Assembly: GCA_963790085.1 (NCBI GenBank)
Contig: CAWBNH010000008.1
Coordinates: 124,001-188,000, forward strand
Source of the DNA: CAXMST01 sp963790085
GTDB taxonomy: Bacteria > Actinomycetota > Thermoleophilia > Solirubrobacterales > 70-9
Direction of reading: 5' to 3'
Length of the DNA: 64,000 nucleotides
Shown: piece after piece, positions 24,426 to 33,511 of the stretch
Numbering within the stretch: the first letter of the stretch is position 1
How the letters are laid out: each line of letters begins with the position of its first letter
Notes under the pieces: model-generated
What the model was told of the DNA's origin: nothing
The model's database searches: none
The model's input: the letters and a program-made list of their open reading frames with translations, nothing else
Made by a program: the position numbers and the translations under genes

Positions 24426-25404
24426 CGCCTCCTCCGCCTCCGTCCCCGCCGCGATCGGCGAGCGGGATCTGCCCCTGCGCCAGGGCGTCGCCGCTGAAGG
24501 GAACGAGCGCGGCGCCACCGCTGACCGCCTGCTCGATGTCGTTCGTAAGCTCCCTCTGCGTGCTGGCGCTGATCTGGACCGAGCGCGCAGCGCCGGCGAT
24601 CGCGAGCGCCGCCGGCGGGATCTGATATCGCTGCTCGACGCCTCCGTTCTCGCTTGGGATGACGATCGAGACCGGGTAGCCGTCGCGATCGTTGAGCATC
24701 ATCCAGAGGACGTAGACCTGCTTGCCGTCCGGGGTCGGATCGAGCCCGTCTAGCGTCAGATCGATATAGAGCTGATCGCTTCCGACCCCGAAATCGGCGG
24801 TCCCCGCGACCCCGGAGCCACCTCGGGGCGAGAGCTCGACCGGCGTGATCACGCTCGCTCCCGCATCGTCGGCGGCGCCGTCCGAGGCCTGCGGCGAATC
24901 ATCGCCGGAGAAGGCGCCGAAGACGGCGAGAACCGCGAAGACCGCGATCACGCCCGCCGCCGCGAGGCCTGCGATCAGCGTGCTCCGGCGGGACGACGGC
25001 TGCCGCGGGCCGGCGGGCTCGACCGTCGCCTGGCCCTCGGTGGGATCCGCGGCGGCCGCGACCCGGCGGCCGCCCCTAGGCGCGGGGAGCTTTGGGAGCC
25101 GAGCACCGGGCACGATCGCCGCGAGCTTGGTCAGGATCGTCTCAGCGAGATCGTGGGCCGCTGCGTCCTGTTGCAGGTAGCGAACCGCATCGGCCCGCCC
25201 GATCGGGTCGGCCTGGCCCAGTAGGAAGTCGGTGAGATCTACGTCCGCGTCCGGGTCGGCGCCGCCGAGCTCCGCCAAAGTTGCGCGGGCTCGCTCCCGG
25301 ACCTGCTGCTCAGATACCCCGAGCAGCTCGGCAAGATCGGCGTAGGTCTGACCCCGCTCGCAAACCAGTTGCAGCAGCGCTCGCTGGTCCTGTTTGAGTG
25401 CCAT
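24421..25404 (-). CDS. Single-span membrane protein: N-terminal HTH plus extracytoplasmic anti-sigma-K-like domain
   Basis: 327 residues. The N-terminal part (QDQRALLQLVCERGQTYADLAELLGVSEQQVRERARATL) is a helix-turn-helix of sigma-70 region 4 type. A linker with HDLAETILTKL follows, then one membrane span near residues 143-166 (TLIAGLAAAGVIAVFAVLAVF). The outer part (VITPVELSPRGGSGVAGTADF, LDGLDPTPDGKQVYVLWMMLNDRDGYPVSI) resembles the extracytoplasmic domain of RskA-type anti-sigma factors. The tail is Gly-rich. The layout suggests a membrane-tethered DNA-binding regulator or a self-contained signal sensor. It is divergent from the MMPL transporter; each gene has its own leaderless-type -10. 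Confidence 0.75.
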   Translation of the reverse strand: MALKQDQRALLQLVCERGQTYADLAELLGVSEQQVRERARATLAELGGADPDADVDLTDFLLGQADPIGRADAVRYLQQDAAAHDLAETILTKLAAIVPGARLPKLPAPRGGRRVAAAADPTEGQATVEPAGPRQPSSRRSTLIAGLAAAGVIAVFAVLAVFGAFSGDDSPQASDGAADDAGASVITPVELSPRGGSGVAGTADFGVGSDQLYIDLTLDGLDPTPDGKQVYVLWMMLNDRDGYPVSIVIPSENGGVEQRYQIPPAALAIAGAARSVQISASTQRELTNDIEQAVSGGAALVPFSGDALAQGQIPLADRGGDGGGGGG

Positions 25405-25464
25405 TCGCCGAAAACTCTAGGGACTTGCGGATGCCTGCCGCGCTCCTGGGTATGTTGCGGGCGC

Positions 25465-27510
25465 GTGGCCAGTCGAATCGCAGCAATCTCCGCCCGCTCC
25501 CCGCGAGGCGTTCTCGCGGCGCTGGCGGTGATCGCGGTCTGCTGCCTCGGATACGCAGCGGGCACCCCCGACCGGCTTGCGCTCGGGGGCTGGTTGACGG
25601 AGGGCAGCCAGAGCGAGCGGGGGACGGCGATCCTTTCCGCGCAGGCCGGCTTCGATGCCGAGCCCGCCTACCTGGTGGCGCTGATCGGCACCGAGCCGAT
25701 CACCGCCCCGAGCAGCGAGGTCGCGGTGGCCGCGGTCTCGGCGCAGATCGAGGCGATCGACGGCGTCGCTGCGGTTGTCGAGCGCGCCCCCTCGGCCGAC
25801 GGCCTGGCGACGGCACTTGCGGTTCACACCGTGCCCGGCCTCGATCCGGAACGCACGGCTGAGATCGGAGGGGAGCTCCGGGCGGGACTGGATCCCGGCT
25901 CGCTTGGGTTCGTCGTCGGCGGCTCGATCGCCACGCAGGACGGCGCGCGCGCGGCCGCGCTCGATGAGATGCCGCGGCTCCTGCTGCTCGCGTTGCCGCT
26001 GCTGCTGCTGCTGCTGGTCGGCTCGGTTGGGATCAAGCCGGCGCTCGCCGCCCTGCTCGGCGCACTGCTCGCCGGGGGTGCCACCGTGAGCGCGGTCGGG
26101 CTGCTCGGCGAGCTGACCAGGATCGAGGCGATCGGGGTGGTTGGGGCCGCCCTGCTCAGCGCCGTGCTTGCGGTCGAGGCCGGCGTCGGGCTGTTGTTCC
26201 GCTACCGCGAGGAGTCAGCAACCCTGGGCGCAAGCCGTGAGGCGCTCGAGTACACGCTGCAGAGCCTCCTGCGAGCCGCCGCGATCGGCATGTTCTCGGC
26301 AGCTCTGGTCGGCGTCTCGCTGCTGATCGTGCCGATCGACTCGGTCCGCTCGATCGGGGTGGGGGTCATCGTCGCATCGCTGCTCGCGCCGCCGCTCGGA
26401 ACGCTGCCGATGGCCGCGCTGCTGTCGGCGATCGGCGGTGCGCAGATCGGGGAGACCCTGCCGCTCGTTCCCGACGACGCGCGCAGCGACGCCGGGCCGC
26501 TGGCCTTCCGGGCCTTCCTGGCCCTCGGCCGGGGCCGCCGGAGGGGCATGGTCGCGGCGCTGCCGGTCTTGATCGCAGCGGCGCTGGCTCTGCCCGTGCT
26601 CGACTCGAAGGCGATCGGCCTCGACCCGGCCGAGCTACCCGACACGGAGCCGGCGGCGACGGCCGGCGTCGAGATCGCCGCCGCATTCGGCGCCGGCGCC
26701 AACGGGCCGCTCACGGTCCTCAGCGACGCTTCCGGAGACACGCCCGCCGCGGCCCTCTACCGCGCGACGATCGCCCGGCTCGAGGGGATCGAGTCGGTCA
26801 GCCGCCCGAGGGCGGCTGGTGAGCTCAGCGCCTTCGACGCCGTGCCGGCTTCGCGGCCCCAGTCGCTGGCGGCTCAGGCGGCCGCGGTCGAGGCCCGGAC
26901 CGTTCCCGCCCCCACCCGGCGGCTGGTATCCGGCCCGGCCGCCGGGCTGGACGACTCCGCCCAACGACTGGCCGAAGACCTGCCGCTGATCGCGCTCGTG
27001 GCCCTGCTCGGCACCGCAGCGCTGTGGAGCGCGTTGTTCCGGTCGGCGTTCGGCCCGCTGCTGGCCCTCTCCGCGGTGATCGCCCCGCTCGCCGGCGTCG
27101 CCGCAGTGCTCGCCGTCTTCGCACACGGCCGACTCACTGGGCTCTTGGACTACACGGACTCCGGCGCACCGCATCTGCAGGCGTTCGTGATCGTCGGCAG
27201 CGTGCTGCTCGCACTCGGGCTCGCCAGGGGGGCGGCGTTCGCCACGGCGTTGAGAGAGGAGCGACTGCTCGGGGGCGGCGCCGCCGGCTCCCTGGCCCGC
27301 TCCGGGCTCTTGACGCTGATGCCGTTCGCGGTCGCCACGCTCGCCGGCCTGGTGCTCGCCGGCCTCTGGATCGGCTCCGAGCTGCTCCCCGCGAAGGAGC
27401 TCGCGGTCGGGATCGCCGCCGGGCTCGCCGCCGACCTGCTGATCGCGCGACTCGTCCTGGCGCCGGCGCTCGCCCGCCTCGCGCTGCAGTCGAATAGCGT
27501 GCCGGCATGA
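25465..27510 (+). CDS. MMPL/RND family transporter
   Basis: 681-residue membrane protein with two repeated halves. Each has a first helix, a large extracytoplasmic domain, then a five-helix bundle: MPRLLLLALPLLLLLLVGSVGIKPALAALLGALLAGG and the second at LIALVALLGTAALWSALFRSAFGPLLALSAVIAPLAG. These resemble the hydrophobic cores of MMPL proteins that export lipids or hydrophobic compounds. Extracytoplasmic loops are smaller than in mycobacterial MmpL. GTG 25465 is chosen because TATGTT (25451-25456) ends 8 bases before it and the upstream codons encode an implausible Cys-rich peptide. Overlaps the thioesterase gene by 4 bases. Confidence 0.85.
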   Translation: MASRIAAISARSPRGVLAALAVIAVCCLGYAAGTPDRLALGGWLTEGSQSERGTAILSAQAGFDAEPAYLVALIGTEPITAPSSEVAVAAVSAQIEAIDGVAAVVERAPSADGLATALAVHTVPGLDPERTAEIGGELRAGLDPGSLGFVVGGSIATQDGARAAALDEMPRLLLLALPLLLLLLVGSVGIKPALAALLGALLAGGATVSAVGLLGELTRIEAIGVVGAALLSAVLAVEAGVGLLFRYREESATLGASREALEYTLQSLLRAAAIGMFSAALVGVSLLIVPIDSVRSIGVGVIVASLLAPPLGTLPMAALLSAIGGAQIGETLPLVPDDARSDAGPLAFRAFLALGRGRRRGMVAALPVLIAAALALPVLDSKAIGLDPAELPDTEPAATAGVEIAAAFGAGANGPLTVLSDASGDTPAAALYRATIARLEGIESVSRPRAAGELSAFDAVPASRPQSLAAQAAAVEARTVPAPTRRLVSGPAAGLDDSAQRLAEDLPLIALVALLGTAALWSALFRSAFGPLLALSAVIAPLAGVAAVLAVFAHGRLTGLLDYTDSGAPHLQAFVIVGSVLLALGLARGAAFATALREERLLGGGAAGSLARSGLLTLMPFAVATLAGLVLAGLWIGSELLPAKELAVGIAAGLAADLLIARLVLAPALARLALQSNSVPA

Positions 27511-27932
27511 GCGACGTCGATCGATCTCAGCGGCCCGCCGTCGAGGGGTCTCCGGAGACGATGGGGAGCACCCTCGAGATCGGCGGCTTCGAGACCGTCG
27601 ACGAGGGCTCTGCCCGGGCGCGGCTGCCGGTCTCGGCTCGCGTTCTGCAGCCGTACGGGATCGTCCACGGTGGCGCCTACGCGACGCTCGCCGAGAGCGT
27701 CGCCTCATGGGCAACCTGGCAGGTCGTCGGACCCGAGCTCGGGGCCTTCGGGCAGAGCAACGACACTTCGTTCCTGAGGCCGGTATCGCGGGGGACGATC
27801 CGCGCGGAGGCGCGGGCCCGGCACCGTGGCCGCACGACCTGGGTCTGGGACGTCGAGATGCTCGACGACGAGGGGCGCCTCTGCGCGCTCTCGAGAGTCA
27901 CCGTCGCGGTGCGGCCGCTGCGGCGGGACTGA
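27507..27932 (+). CDS. PaaI family hotdog thioesterase
   Basis: 141-residue hotdog-fold protein. Key segments are LQPYGIVHGGAYATLAESVASWATW (the HGG-A/E catalytic loop and helix), the pattern GQSNDTSFLRPVSRGTIRAEARARHRGRTTWVWDVEMLDDEGRLCALSRVTVAVRP. The family hydrolyses acyl-CoA or aryl-CoA thioesters. It is translationally coupled to the MMPL transporter through ATGA at 27507, hinting that the exported compound is acylated. Ends 6 bases from the convergent nadE gene. Confidence 0.88.
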   Translation: MSDVDRSQRPAVEGSPETMGSTLEIGGFETVDEGSARARLPVSARVLQPYGIVHGGAYATLAESVASWATWQVVGPELGAFGQSNDTSFLRPVSRGTIRAEARARHRGRTTWVWDVEMLDDEGRLCALSRVTVAVRPLRRD

Positions 27933-27938
27933 AGCGGC

Positions 27939-29639
27939 TCAACCGCCAAACCGATTCGTGATCGGCAGGCGCCGGTCGCGGCCGAAGGCCTTCGGGGTGA
28001 TCTTCACGCCGGGCGGCGCCTGGCGCCGCTTGTACTCAGCGCGGTCGACCATGCCGACCACCCGTTCCGCGACCTGGCGCTCGATACCGAGGCTCACCAT
28101 GCTCTCGACGCCACCGTCGCGCTCGACGTACTCCTCGAGCGCGAGATCGAGGATCTCGTACGGGGGCAGCGCGTCGCTGTCGAGTTGGTCGGGCCGGAGC
28201 TCCGCGGATGGGGGCCGGACGAGCACCGACTCCGGGACCAGCTCCCTTCCCGCGATCCGGTTCCGGTGCCGCACGAGCTCGTAGACGAGCGTCTTCGGGA
28301 CGTCCTTGATCACCGCGAAGCCCCCGGCCATGTCCCCGTACAGGGTCGCGTACCCGACCGACATCTCCGACTTGTTGCCGGTCGTCAGCGCCAGCCATCC
28401 GAACTTGTTCGAGAGCGCCATCACCAGATTGCCGCGAATCCGGGCCTGAACGTTCTCCTCGGCCACGCCGGGCGCGGTTCCCTCGAACGGGGCCTCCAGG
28501 GCGCGAGCGTAGGAATCCATCATCGGCTCGATGTCGATCTCGATCGATCTGCAGCCCAGGTTGGCCGCGACGCCGTGGGCATCCTGCTGGGTCTCATCGC
28601 TCGAGTAGGGCGACGGCATGACCACGCAGACAACGCTCTCGGGTCCGAGCGCATCGACGGCGAGCATCGCGACCAGGGCGGAGTCGATGCCACCCGAGAG
28701 CCCGAGGACGACCTGCGTGAAGCCGTTCTTGACGATGTAGTCGCCGAGGCCAAGCTCGAGCGCGGCATAGACCTCGGCGGCATCGTCGAGCAGCGGCACG
28801 ACCACCGGCTCGGCCGCTCCCGCCTGCGGCGGCGCGCCGCTCGTCAGGCCGGCCACCAGCCGGGCGGGCGCCGGCTCGACGCTCGGCCTCGACCGCGGCA
28901 GCTCGAGATCGGCGATCAGGAGCTCCTCGGCAAACTGCGCCGCCCGGGCGAGGGTCGAGCCGTCGCCACCGACGACGACGCTGTGGCCGTCGAAGACGAG
29001 CTCGTCCTGGCCGCCGACGAGGTTGCAGAGCGCCATCGCGACCTCGTTCTCCCGGGCCCGCTCGACGACCATCTGCTCGCGGGCGGTCCCCTTGCCCCGG
29101 TGGTACGGCGAGGCCGACGCGTTGACGATCAACGACGCGCCCGCAAGCGCCGCCGAGGAGGCCGGCGGGCCCGGGAACCAGACGTCCTCACAGATCGTCA
29201 GCCCGATCCGCAGGCCGTCGACCTCGATCAACTCGGCCCCCTCTCCGGGCTCGAAGTAGCGACGCTCGTCGAAGACCCCGTAGTTGGGGAGCAGCACCTT
29301 GGCGTAGCGCGCTGCGATCGCCCCATCGGCGAGCACGTGCAGCCCGTTGTGAAGGCCGGGGTCCCGGTAGGGAGCACCGACGAGGGCAACGATGCCCTCG
29401 GTCGCAGCGGCAACCTCGGCAACGGCCCGATCGGCCGCATCGAGGAAGTGCGACTTCAGCAACAGGTCCTCCGGCGGATACCCGGTTATCGCAAGCTCGG
29501 GCAGCACGACGAGCGCCGCCTCCGACTCGCGGGCGCGGGCGATCCAGGCGATGCAGGCGGAGGCGTTGGCCTCGACTGCGCCGACGGTCGGGTTGAACTG
29601 GGCCAGGGCGATGCGCAGGCTCGCCGTCTCGGAGCTCAT
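27939..29639 (-). CDS. nadE: Glutamine-dependent NAD+ synthetase
   Basis: Makes NAD from nicotinate adenine dinucleotide, using ammonia from glutamine. The 566-residue protein has an N-terminal nitrilase domain (LRIALAQFNPTVG, VVLPELAITGYPPEDLL, LPNYGVFDERRYF, LTICEDVWFPG with the catalytic Cys) and a C-terminal synthetase domain with the P-loop VLGLSGGIDSALVAMLA, TTGNKSEMSVGYATLYGDMAGG and ISPKT-like GVKITPKAFGRDRRLPI. Start at 29639 is preferred to upstream codons because minus-strand GATAAT (29646-29651) ends 6 bases before it and because the nitrilase fold begins there. Confidence 0.95.
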   Translation of the reverse strand: MSSETASLRIALAQFNPTVGAVEANASACIAWIARARESEAALVVLPELAITGYPPEDLLLKSHFLDAADRAVAEVAAATEGIVALVGAPYRDPGLHNGLHVLADGAIAARYAKVLLPNYGVFDERRYFEPGEGAELIEVDGLRIGLTICEDVWFPGPPASSAALAGASLIVNASASPYHRGKGTAREQMVVERARENEVAMALCNLVGGQDELVFDGHSVVVGGDGSTLARAAQFAEELLIADLELPRSRPSVEPAPARLVAGLTSGAPPQAGAAEPVVVPLLDDAAEVYAALELGLGDYIVKNGFTQVVLGLSGGIDSALVAMLAVDALGPESVVCVVMPSPYSSDETQQDAHGVAANLGCRSIEIDIEPMMDSYARALEAPFEGTAPGVAEENVQARIRGNLVMALSNKFGWLALTTGNKSEMSVGYATLYGDMAGGFAVIKDVPKTLVYELVRHRNRIAGRELVPESVLVRPPSAELRPDQLDSDALPPYEILDLALEEYVERDGGVESMVSLGIERQVAERVVGMVDRAEYKRRQAPPGVKITPKAFGRDRRLPITNRFGG

Positions 29640-29645
29640 CCCCCG

Positions 29646-29651
29646 ATTATC
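29646..29651 (-). promoter_or_regulatory. -10-like element of nadE (leaderless layout)
   Basis: Reads GATAAT on the minus strand and ends 6 bases before the nadE start codon. It excludes the longer nadE reading frame that begins about 90 bases upstream. Confidence 0.55.
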
Positions 29652-29731
29652 GCGGGCGGAGCCGCGCATCGATTCAGGGTGCGCAGGTTTATCGTCTGTA
29701 GCCCACTTTCCTCTGCTCGCAGGGAGCAACC

Positions 29732-31201
29732 TTGAAACGCCCTCTCAACCTACTCGTCCCGCTGCTCGCCGCGCTGCTGCTCGCACCAGCGACGACGGCG
29801 GCGGCCCCGCCGGCGGCGCGGGCCGATCGCGCGCTCGAGGCCGCCGAGCAACTGCTCTCACCGTCGGTGACGGCGGCATCCACCGCGACCTCGGGCAGGG
29901 AGGCGACCCTCGTCCTGCGGGAGCTGGCCCGGGCGCTCCCGCAGCTGGGCCGCAGCGATCGCAGACGCGCCCGCGAGATCCTCGCCCGCCCGGTCGACAA
30001 GGACGACCCCGAGGGCGACTACTTCGGCCGGGAGGCCGCGGCCTCGCCGATCTGCGACAGCCACTTCTGCGTCCACTGGAGCAAGAAGCCGCGCCATGCG
30101 CCCGCCACGGCCGACGGCGACTCGAGCGGGGTACCCGATTTCCCGGAGGCCGTCCTGGCGGCGGCGGCCACGTCCTACGCGATCGAGAACACCGCCCTCG
30201 GCTGGCGCGACGCGAAGTCCGACGGCAACCGCGGAGCCCGCAACGGCAGGGGCGGGGAGGGCCAGGTCGACATCTATCTGCTCGACCTCGGGCGACAGCT
30301 GTTCGGCTACGCGACCACCGACACGCGACGCCCGAGGCGCACCGAGCCCGGCTACCTCGTGATCGACAACGACTACAGGGGATTCGGCGGCAACCCGCTG
30401 GAGTTGATGCAGGCGACGATGGCGCACGAGTACAACCACGTACTCCAGTTCAACTACGACGTCTACCTCGACGACTGGATGTTCGAGTCGACGGCCACCT
30501 GGACAGAGGAGAAGGTCTTTCCCGAGATCAACGACTACCTGCGCTTCACCAAGGCCTTCAGCCGCTTCCCCTGGTTCCCGATGGCGGAGCCCCGATCGGC
30601 CGGGGTCAAGCTCTACGGCTCGGCGCTGTGGAACCACTGGCTCGACGGCAGGCTCGGCCCGGCGACGATCCGCAAGGCATGGGAGGCCGGAGCGGCGGTG
30701 AAGCCCCGCGATTTCGCCGTCGCCGCTTACGAGCGGGCAATCGGCGAGATGGGCGGCGGGTCCTTCAGCCGCCAGTTCGCCGCCTTCGCCGCCGCCACGG
30801 CCGAGATCAACTCCGACCCGATCTTCCCGGACGCGGGCCTCTACGAGAAGGTCCGACGGTCCGGGCAGCTTGGGCAGAAGCCGAGGAAGCTGAAGCTGAA
30901 CCACACCGCCTATCGGCTCTACAGGGTGCGGGCTGCCGGCACAGCGAAGTTGATCGTCAAGGTCAGGCGCGGTACACGCTCTGCGGTCGCGCTGGTCGGA
31001 CGCCGTGGCGCCGCAACCGGCGGCGAGATCGAGATCGCCTCCAAGTACCTGGCAAGGGGAGGCCGCGCGGCGGTCGAGCTCGCCGATGCCGGGAGCTACG
31101 ACAAGGTCACCGCGGTGCTGATCAACGCCGACGGCAGGGTCCGCGGATCGAGCCGCACCTACACCCGGGATCGGCGCACGTTCAGGGCGCGGATCGGCTG
31201 A
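29732..31201 (+). CDS. Secreted putative metallopeptidase (HEYNH, MXAN_6640-like)
   Basis: 489-residue exported protein with a signal peptide over residues 1-30. The zinc motif HEYNH is at 232-236 (AHEYNHVLQF), followed by FESTATWTEE, whose Glu residues could be the third ligand, as in the MXAN_6640 family of putative metalloproteases. DSSGVPDFPEAVLAA..YAIE and VDIYLLDL also match this group. The C-terminal 90 residues look like a beta-sandwich add-on domain. The start is TTG 29732, supported by the signal peptide and a CAGGGAG ribosome-binding sequence; a likely -10 TATCGT lies near 29690. Confidence 0.78.
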   Translation: MKRPLNLLVPLLAALLLAPATTAAAPPAARADRALEAAEQLLSPSVTAASTATSGREATLVLRELARALPQLGRSDRRRAREILARPVDKDDPEGDYFGREAAASPICDSHFCVHWSKKPRHAPATADGDSSGVPDFPEAVLAAAATSYAIENTALGWRDAKSDGNRGARNGRGGEGQVDIYLLDLGRQLFGYATTDTRRPRRTEPGYLVIDNDYRGFGGNPLELMQATMAHEYNHVLQFNYDVYLDDWMFESTATWTEEKVFPEINDYLRFTKAFSRFPWFPMAEPRSAGVKLYGSALWNHWLDGRLGPATIRKAWEAGAAVKPRDFAVAAYERAIGEMGGGSFSRQFAAFAAATAEINSDPIFPDAGLYEKVRRSGQLGQKPRKLKLNHTAYRLYRVRAAGTAKLIVKVRRGTRSAVALVGRRGAATGGEIEIASKYLARGGRAAVELADAGSYDKVTAVLINADGRVRGSSRTYTRDRRTFRARIG

Positions 31202-31216
31202 TCCCCGCCGGGGGCC

Positions 31217-33466
31217 TCAGGCGGGAGCCACCTCGACCGGGATCCCGTTGAGGACGGCGTTGCCCGACAGCGGATCGACCACGGTCTCGTCGGCGAGCAG
31301 GTTCGAGTTGACGCCGCTGTGCTCAGCGGCCACCCTGAGCCGATTCCCCTCCGCGTCGTGGCCCCAGCCGTGCGGGATCGAGATCACCCCGTCCATGATC
31401 GCGTCGGTGACCTCGACCGGGATCTCCACCGCGCCGGCTCGCGAGGCGACCCGCGCCCGCGCGCCGTCGTCGAGGCCGAGCCGCGCGGCGTCGGCGGGGC
31501 TGACGTGCATCGTGCAGCGATCCGCGCCCCGGACCAGATGCGGGAGGTTGTGCAGCCACGAGTTGTTCGATCGCAGGTGACGGCGACCGATCAGGACCAT
31601 GTCCCCATTCGTGCAGCCGAGCGAGGCCTGCAGCCGCTCCAGGTCCGCGGTGATCGGCTCCGGGCAGAGCTCGATCTTGCCGCTTGGCGTGCGCAGCATC
31701 TCCGGCAGTCGCGGCTGCAGCGGCCCGAGGTCGATCCCATGGGGGGCCCGCTCGAGCGCGCCCAGCGAGAGGGCGACCTCGTCGCCACCCCGACGACCGC
31801 CGTTCAGCCCGGCCCCGTAGGGCCCGCAGCGCAGCAACAGATCGAGGACCCGCTCGGGGCCTCGCCGATCGCCGAGCTTCGCGAGCACCGCCTCCGGCTC
31901 CATACCCGTGGCCGGAGATCCCGCGGTAACCGTCTCCCGCCGCGCCGCCTCGAGCGCGATCAGGTCATCGATCGCATCGGTATCTGCATCCGGCCCCTGG
32001 CCGGTGACGACGCCGAGCAGGCGGAGCATCGTCCGCCACTCCTCGACCATGCCCTCTCGAAGCGGCAGCGCCGGGGGCGAGAAGTTCGCGACGTTGCGCA
32101 CCGACAGCTGGTAGAAGGCGAGGTCGTAGTGACTTCGCTCCAGCGGCGAGGGAACCGGCAGGATCACATCGGCGAGGCTGGTCGTCTCGTTGACGTAGCA
32201 GTCGATCGAGACCATGAACTCGAGCGAGGAGAGCGCGGCCCGCATCCTCGCCGCGTTCGGGGTCGAGACGACCGGGTTGCCGGCCACCGTCAGCAGCGCC
32301 CGAATCCGGCCCTCGCCGGGAGTCTCGATCTCCTCGGCCAGGCAGGCGACCGGGAGCTCGCCGAACGACTCAGCCAAACCCCGTACCCGACTGCTCCAGC
32401 GGCCGAGCCTGACGCCGCGGCCGCGGCCGGGCTCGCCGGCGGCGTTCGACTGTCCCGCGGCGGCGAGCGGGAACATCGCGCCGCCGGGCCGGTCGAGGTT
32501 GCCGGTGATCACGTTGAGGACATCGACCAGCCAGCTCGCCAGAGTCCCGAACTCCTGGGTCGTGGTCCCGATCCGGGCGTATACGGCGGCCCGCGGAGCG
32601 GCGGCGAGCTCGCGCGCCATCCGGCGGATCTCCGGGGCGCCGATCCCGCAGTCGGGGGCGACGGCCTCGGGCGAGAACGGGGCGAGCAACTCGGCGATCG
32701 TGTCGAGCCCGTTGCTGAGCCCGGCGAGCCGGCCGGGATCGGCGAGGCCCTCGGTCAGCACGGTGTGGCCGATCGCAGCGAGCAGGTGAGCGTCACGGGC
32801 GGGGCGGATGAAGTGGTGCTCGTCGGCGAGCTCGGCGGTGCGGGAGCGCCGCGGATCGACGACGACGAGCCTGCCTCCCCGCTCGCGAAGACGGCGGAGG
32901 CGGCCGCGCAGGTCGGGCGCGGTCAGCAGCGACCCGTTCGACGCCAGCGGATTGGCGCCGAGCACGAGCAGGTGCTCGGTCCGATCGACGTCGGGAATCG
33001 GCACGGCCAGGCCCGCCCCGAACATCAGCCCGACGGCGATCTGCTTCGGTAGCTGGTCGACGGACGAGGCGCTGTAGACGTTGCGTGAGCCGAGGCCCTT
33101 GAGCAGCGCTCGGAGGTGGATCGCACCGTCGAGGGTGTGTGCGTTGGGGTTGCCGAGGTAGGCGCCGACGGCGCTGCGATCGCCGTCAGCGAGGATCGGC
33201 GCCAGTCCGGCCTCGATCACCTCGAAGGCCTCGTCCCATCCGGCCTCGACCAGCTCCCCCGCACGGCGAACGAGTGGGGTCGCGAGCCGGTCGGGATCGG
33301 CGTGCAGCTCGGCGAGGCTGGCTCCCTTCGGACAGATGAAGCCGCGGCTGAAGACGTCGTCGGGATCGCCCCGCACGCCCCTCACCTCGCGGCCCTCGAG
33401 CTCGACCCGCAGCCCGCAGGTCGCCTCGCAGAGCGGGCAGGTCCGGAAGTCGACGGCGGCGCTCAT
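31217..33466 (-). CDS. Molybdopterin-dependent oxidoreductase (formate dehydrogenase/nitrate reductase-like)
   Basis: 749-residue member of the DMSO reductase superfamily. The N-terminus has Fe4S4 ligands Cys10, Cys13, Cys17 and Cys45 (CPLCEATC...FICPKG). MGD-binding regions follow (LVLGANPLASNGSLL, VVVDPRRSRTAELADEHHFIRPARDAHLLAAIGH), and the C-terminal molybdopterin-dinucleotide-binding domain includes RRHLRSNNSWLHNLPHLVRG and VSIPHGWGHD. It has no Tat signal, so it is cytoplasmic. No electron-transfer or chaperone subunit is encoded next to it, so the substrate is unknown. moaA for the cofactor lies at 46.8 kb. Confidence 0.9.
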   Translation of the reverse strand: MSAAVDFRTCPLCEATCGLRVELEGREVRGVRGDPDDVFSRGFICPKGASLAELHADPDRLATPLVRRAGELVEAGWDEAFEVIEAGLAPILADGDRSAVGAYLGNPNAHTLDGAIHLRALLKGLGSRNVYSASSVDQLPKQIAVGLMFGAGLAVPIPDVDRTEHLLVLGANPLASNGSLLTAPDLRGRLRRLRERGGRLVVVDPRRSRTAELADEHHFIRPARDAHLLAAIGHTVLTEGLADPGRLAGLSNGLDTIAELLAPFSPEAVAPDCGIGAPEIRRMARELAAAPRAAVYARIGTTTQEFGTLASWLVDVLNVITGNLDRPGGAMFPLAAAGQSNAAGEPGRGRGVRLGRWSSRVRGLAESFGELPVACLAEEIETPGEGRIRALLTVAGNPVVSTPNAARMRAALSSLEFMVSIDCYVNETTSLADVILPVPSPLERSHYDLAFYQLSVRNVANFSPPALPLREGMVEEWRTMLRLLGVVTGQGPDADTDAIDDLIALEAARRETVTAGSPATGMEPEAVLAKLGDRRGPERVLDLLLRCGPYGAGLNGGRRGGDEVALSLGALERAPHGIDLGPLQPRLPEMLRTPSGKIELCPEPITADLERLQASLGCTNGDMVLIGRRHLRSNNSWLHNLPHLVRGADRCTMHVSPADAARLGLDDGARARVASRAGAVEIPVEVTDAIMDGVISIPHGWGHDAEGNRLRVAAEHSGVNSNLLADETVVDPLSGNAVLNGIPVEVAPA

Positions 33467-33511
33467 CTCCTCTCGGCGATTCTCGCAGACGGACCGCGCG
33501 CCCGGCCGCGC

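Noticed and set aside
31319..33052. 577-codon plus-strand frame opposite the molybdopterin oxidoreductase
   Set aside because: Shadow frame; the minus strand encodes a complete enzyme with all cluster ligands and family motifs.
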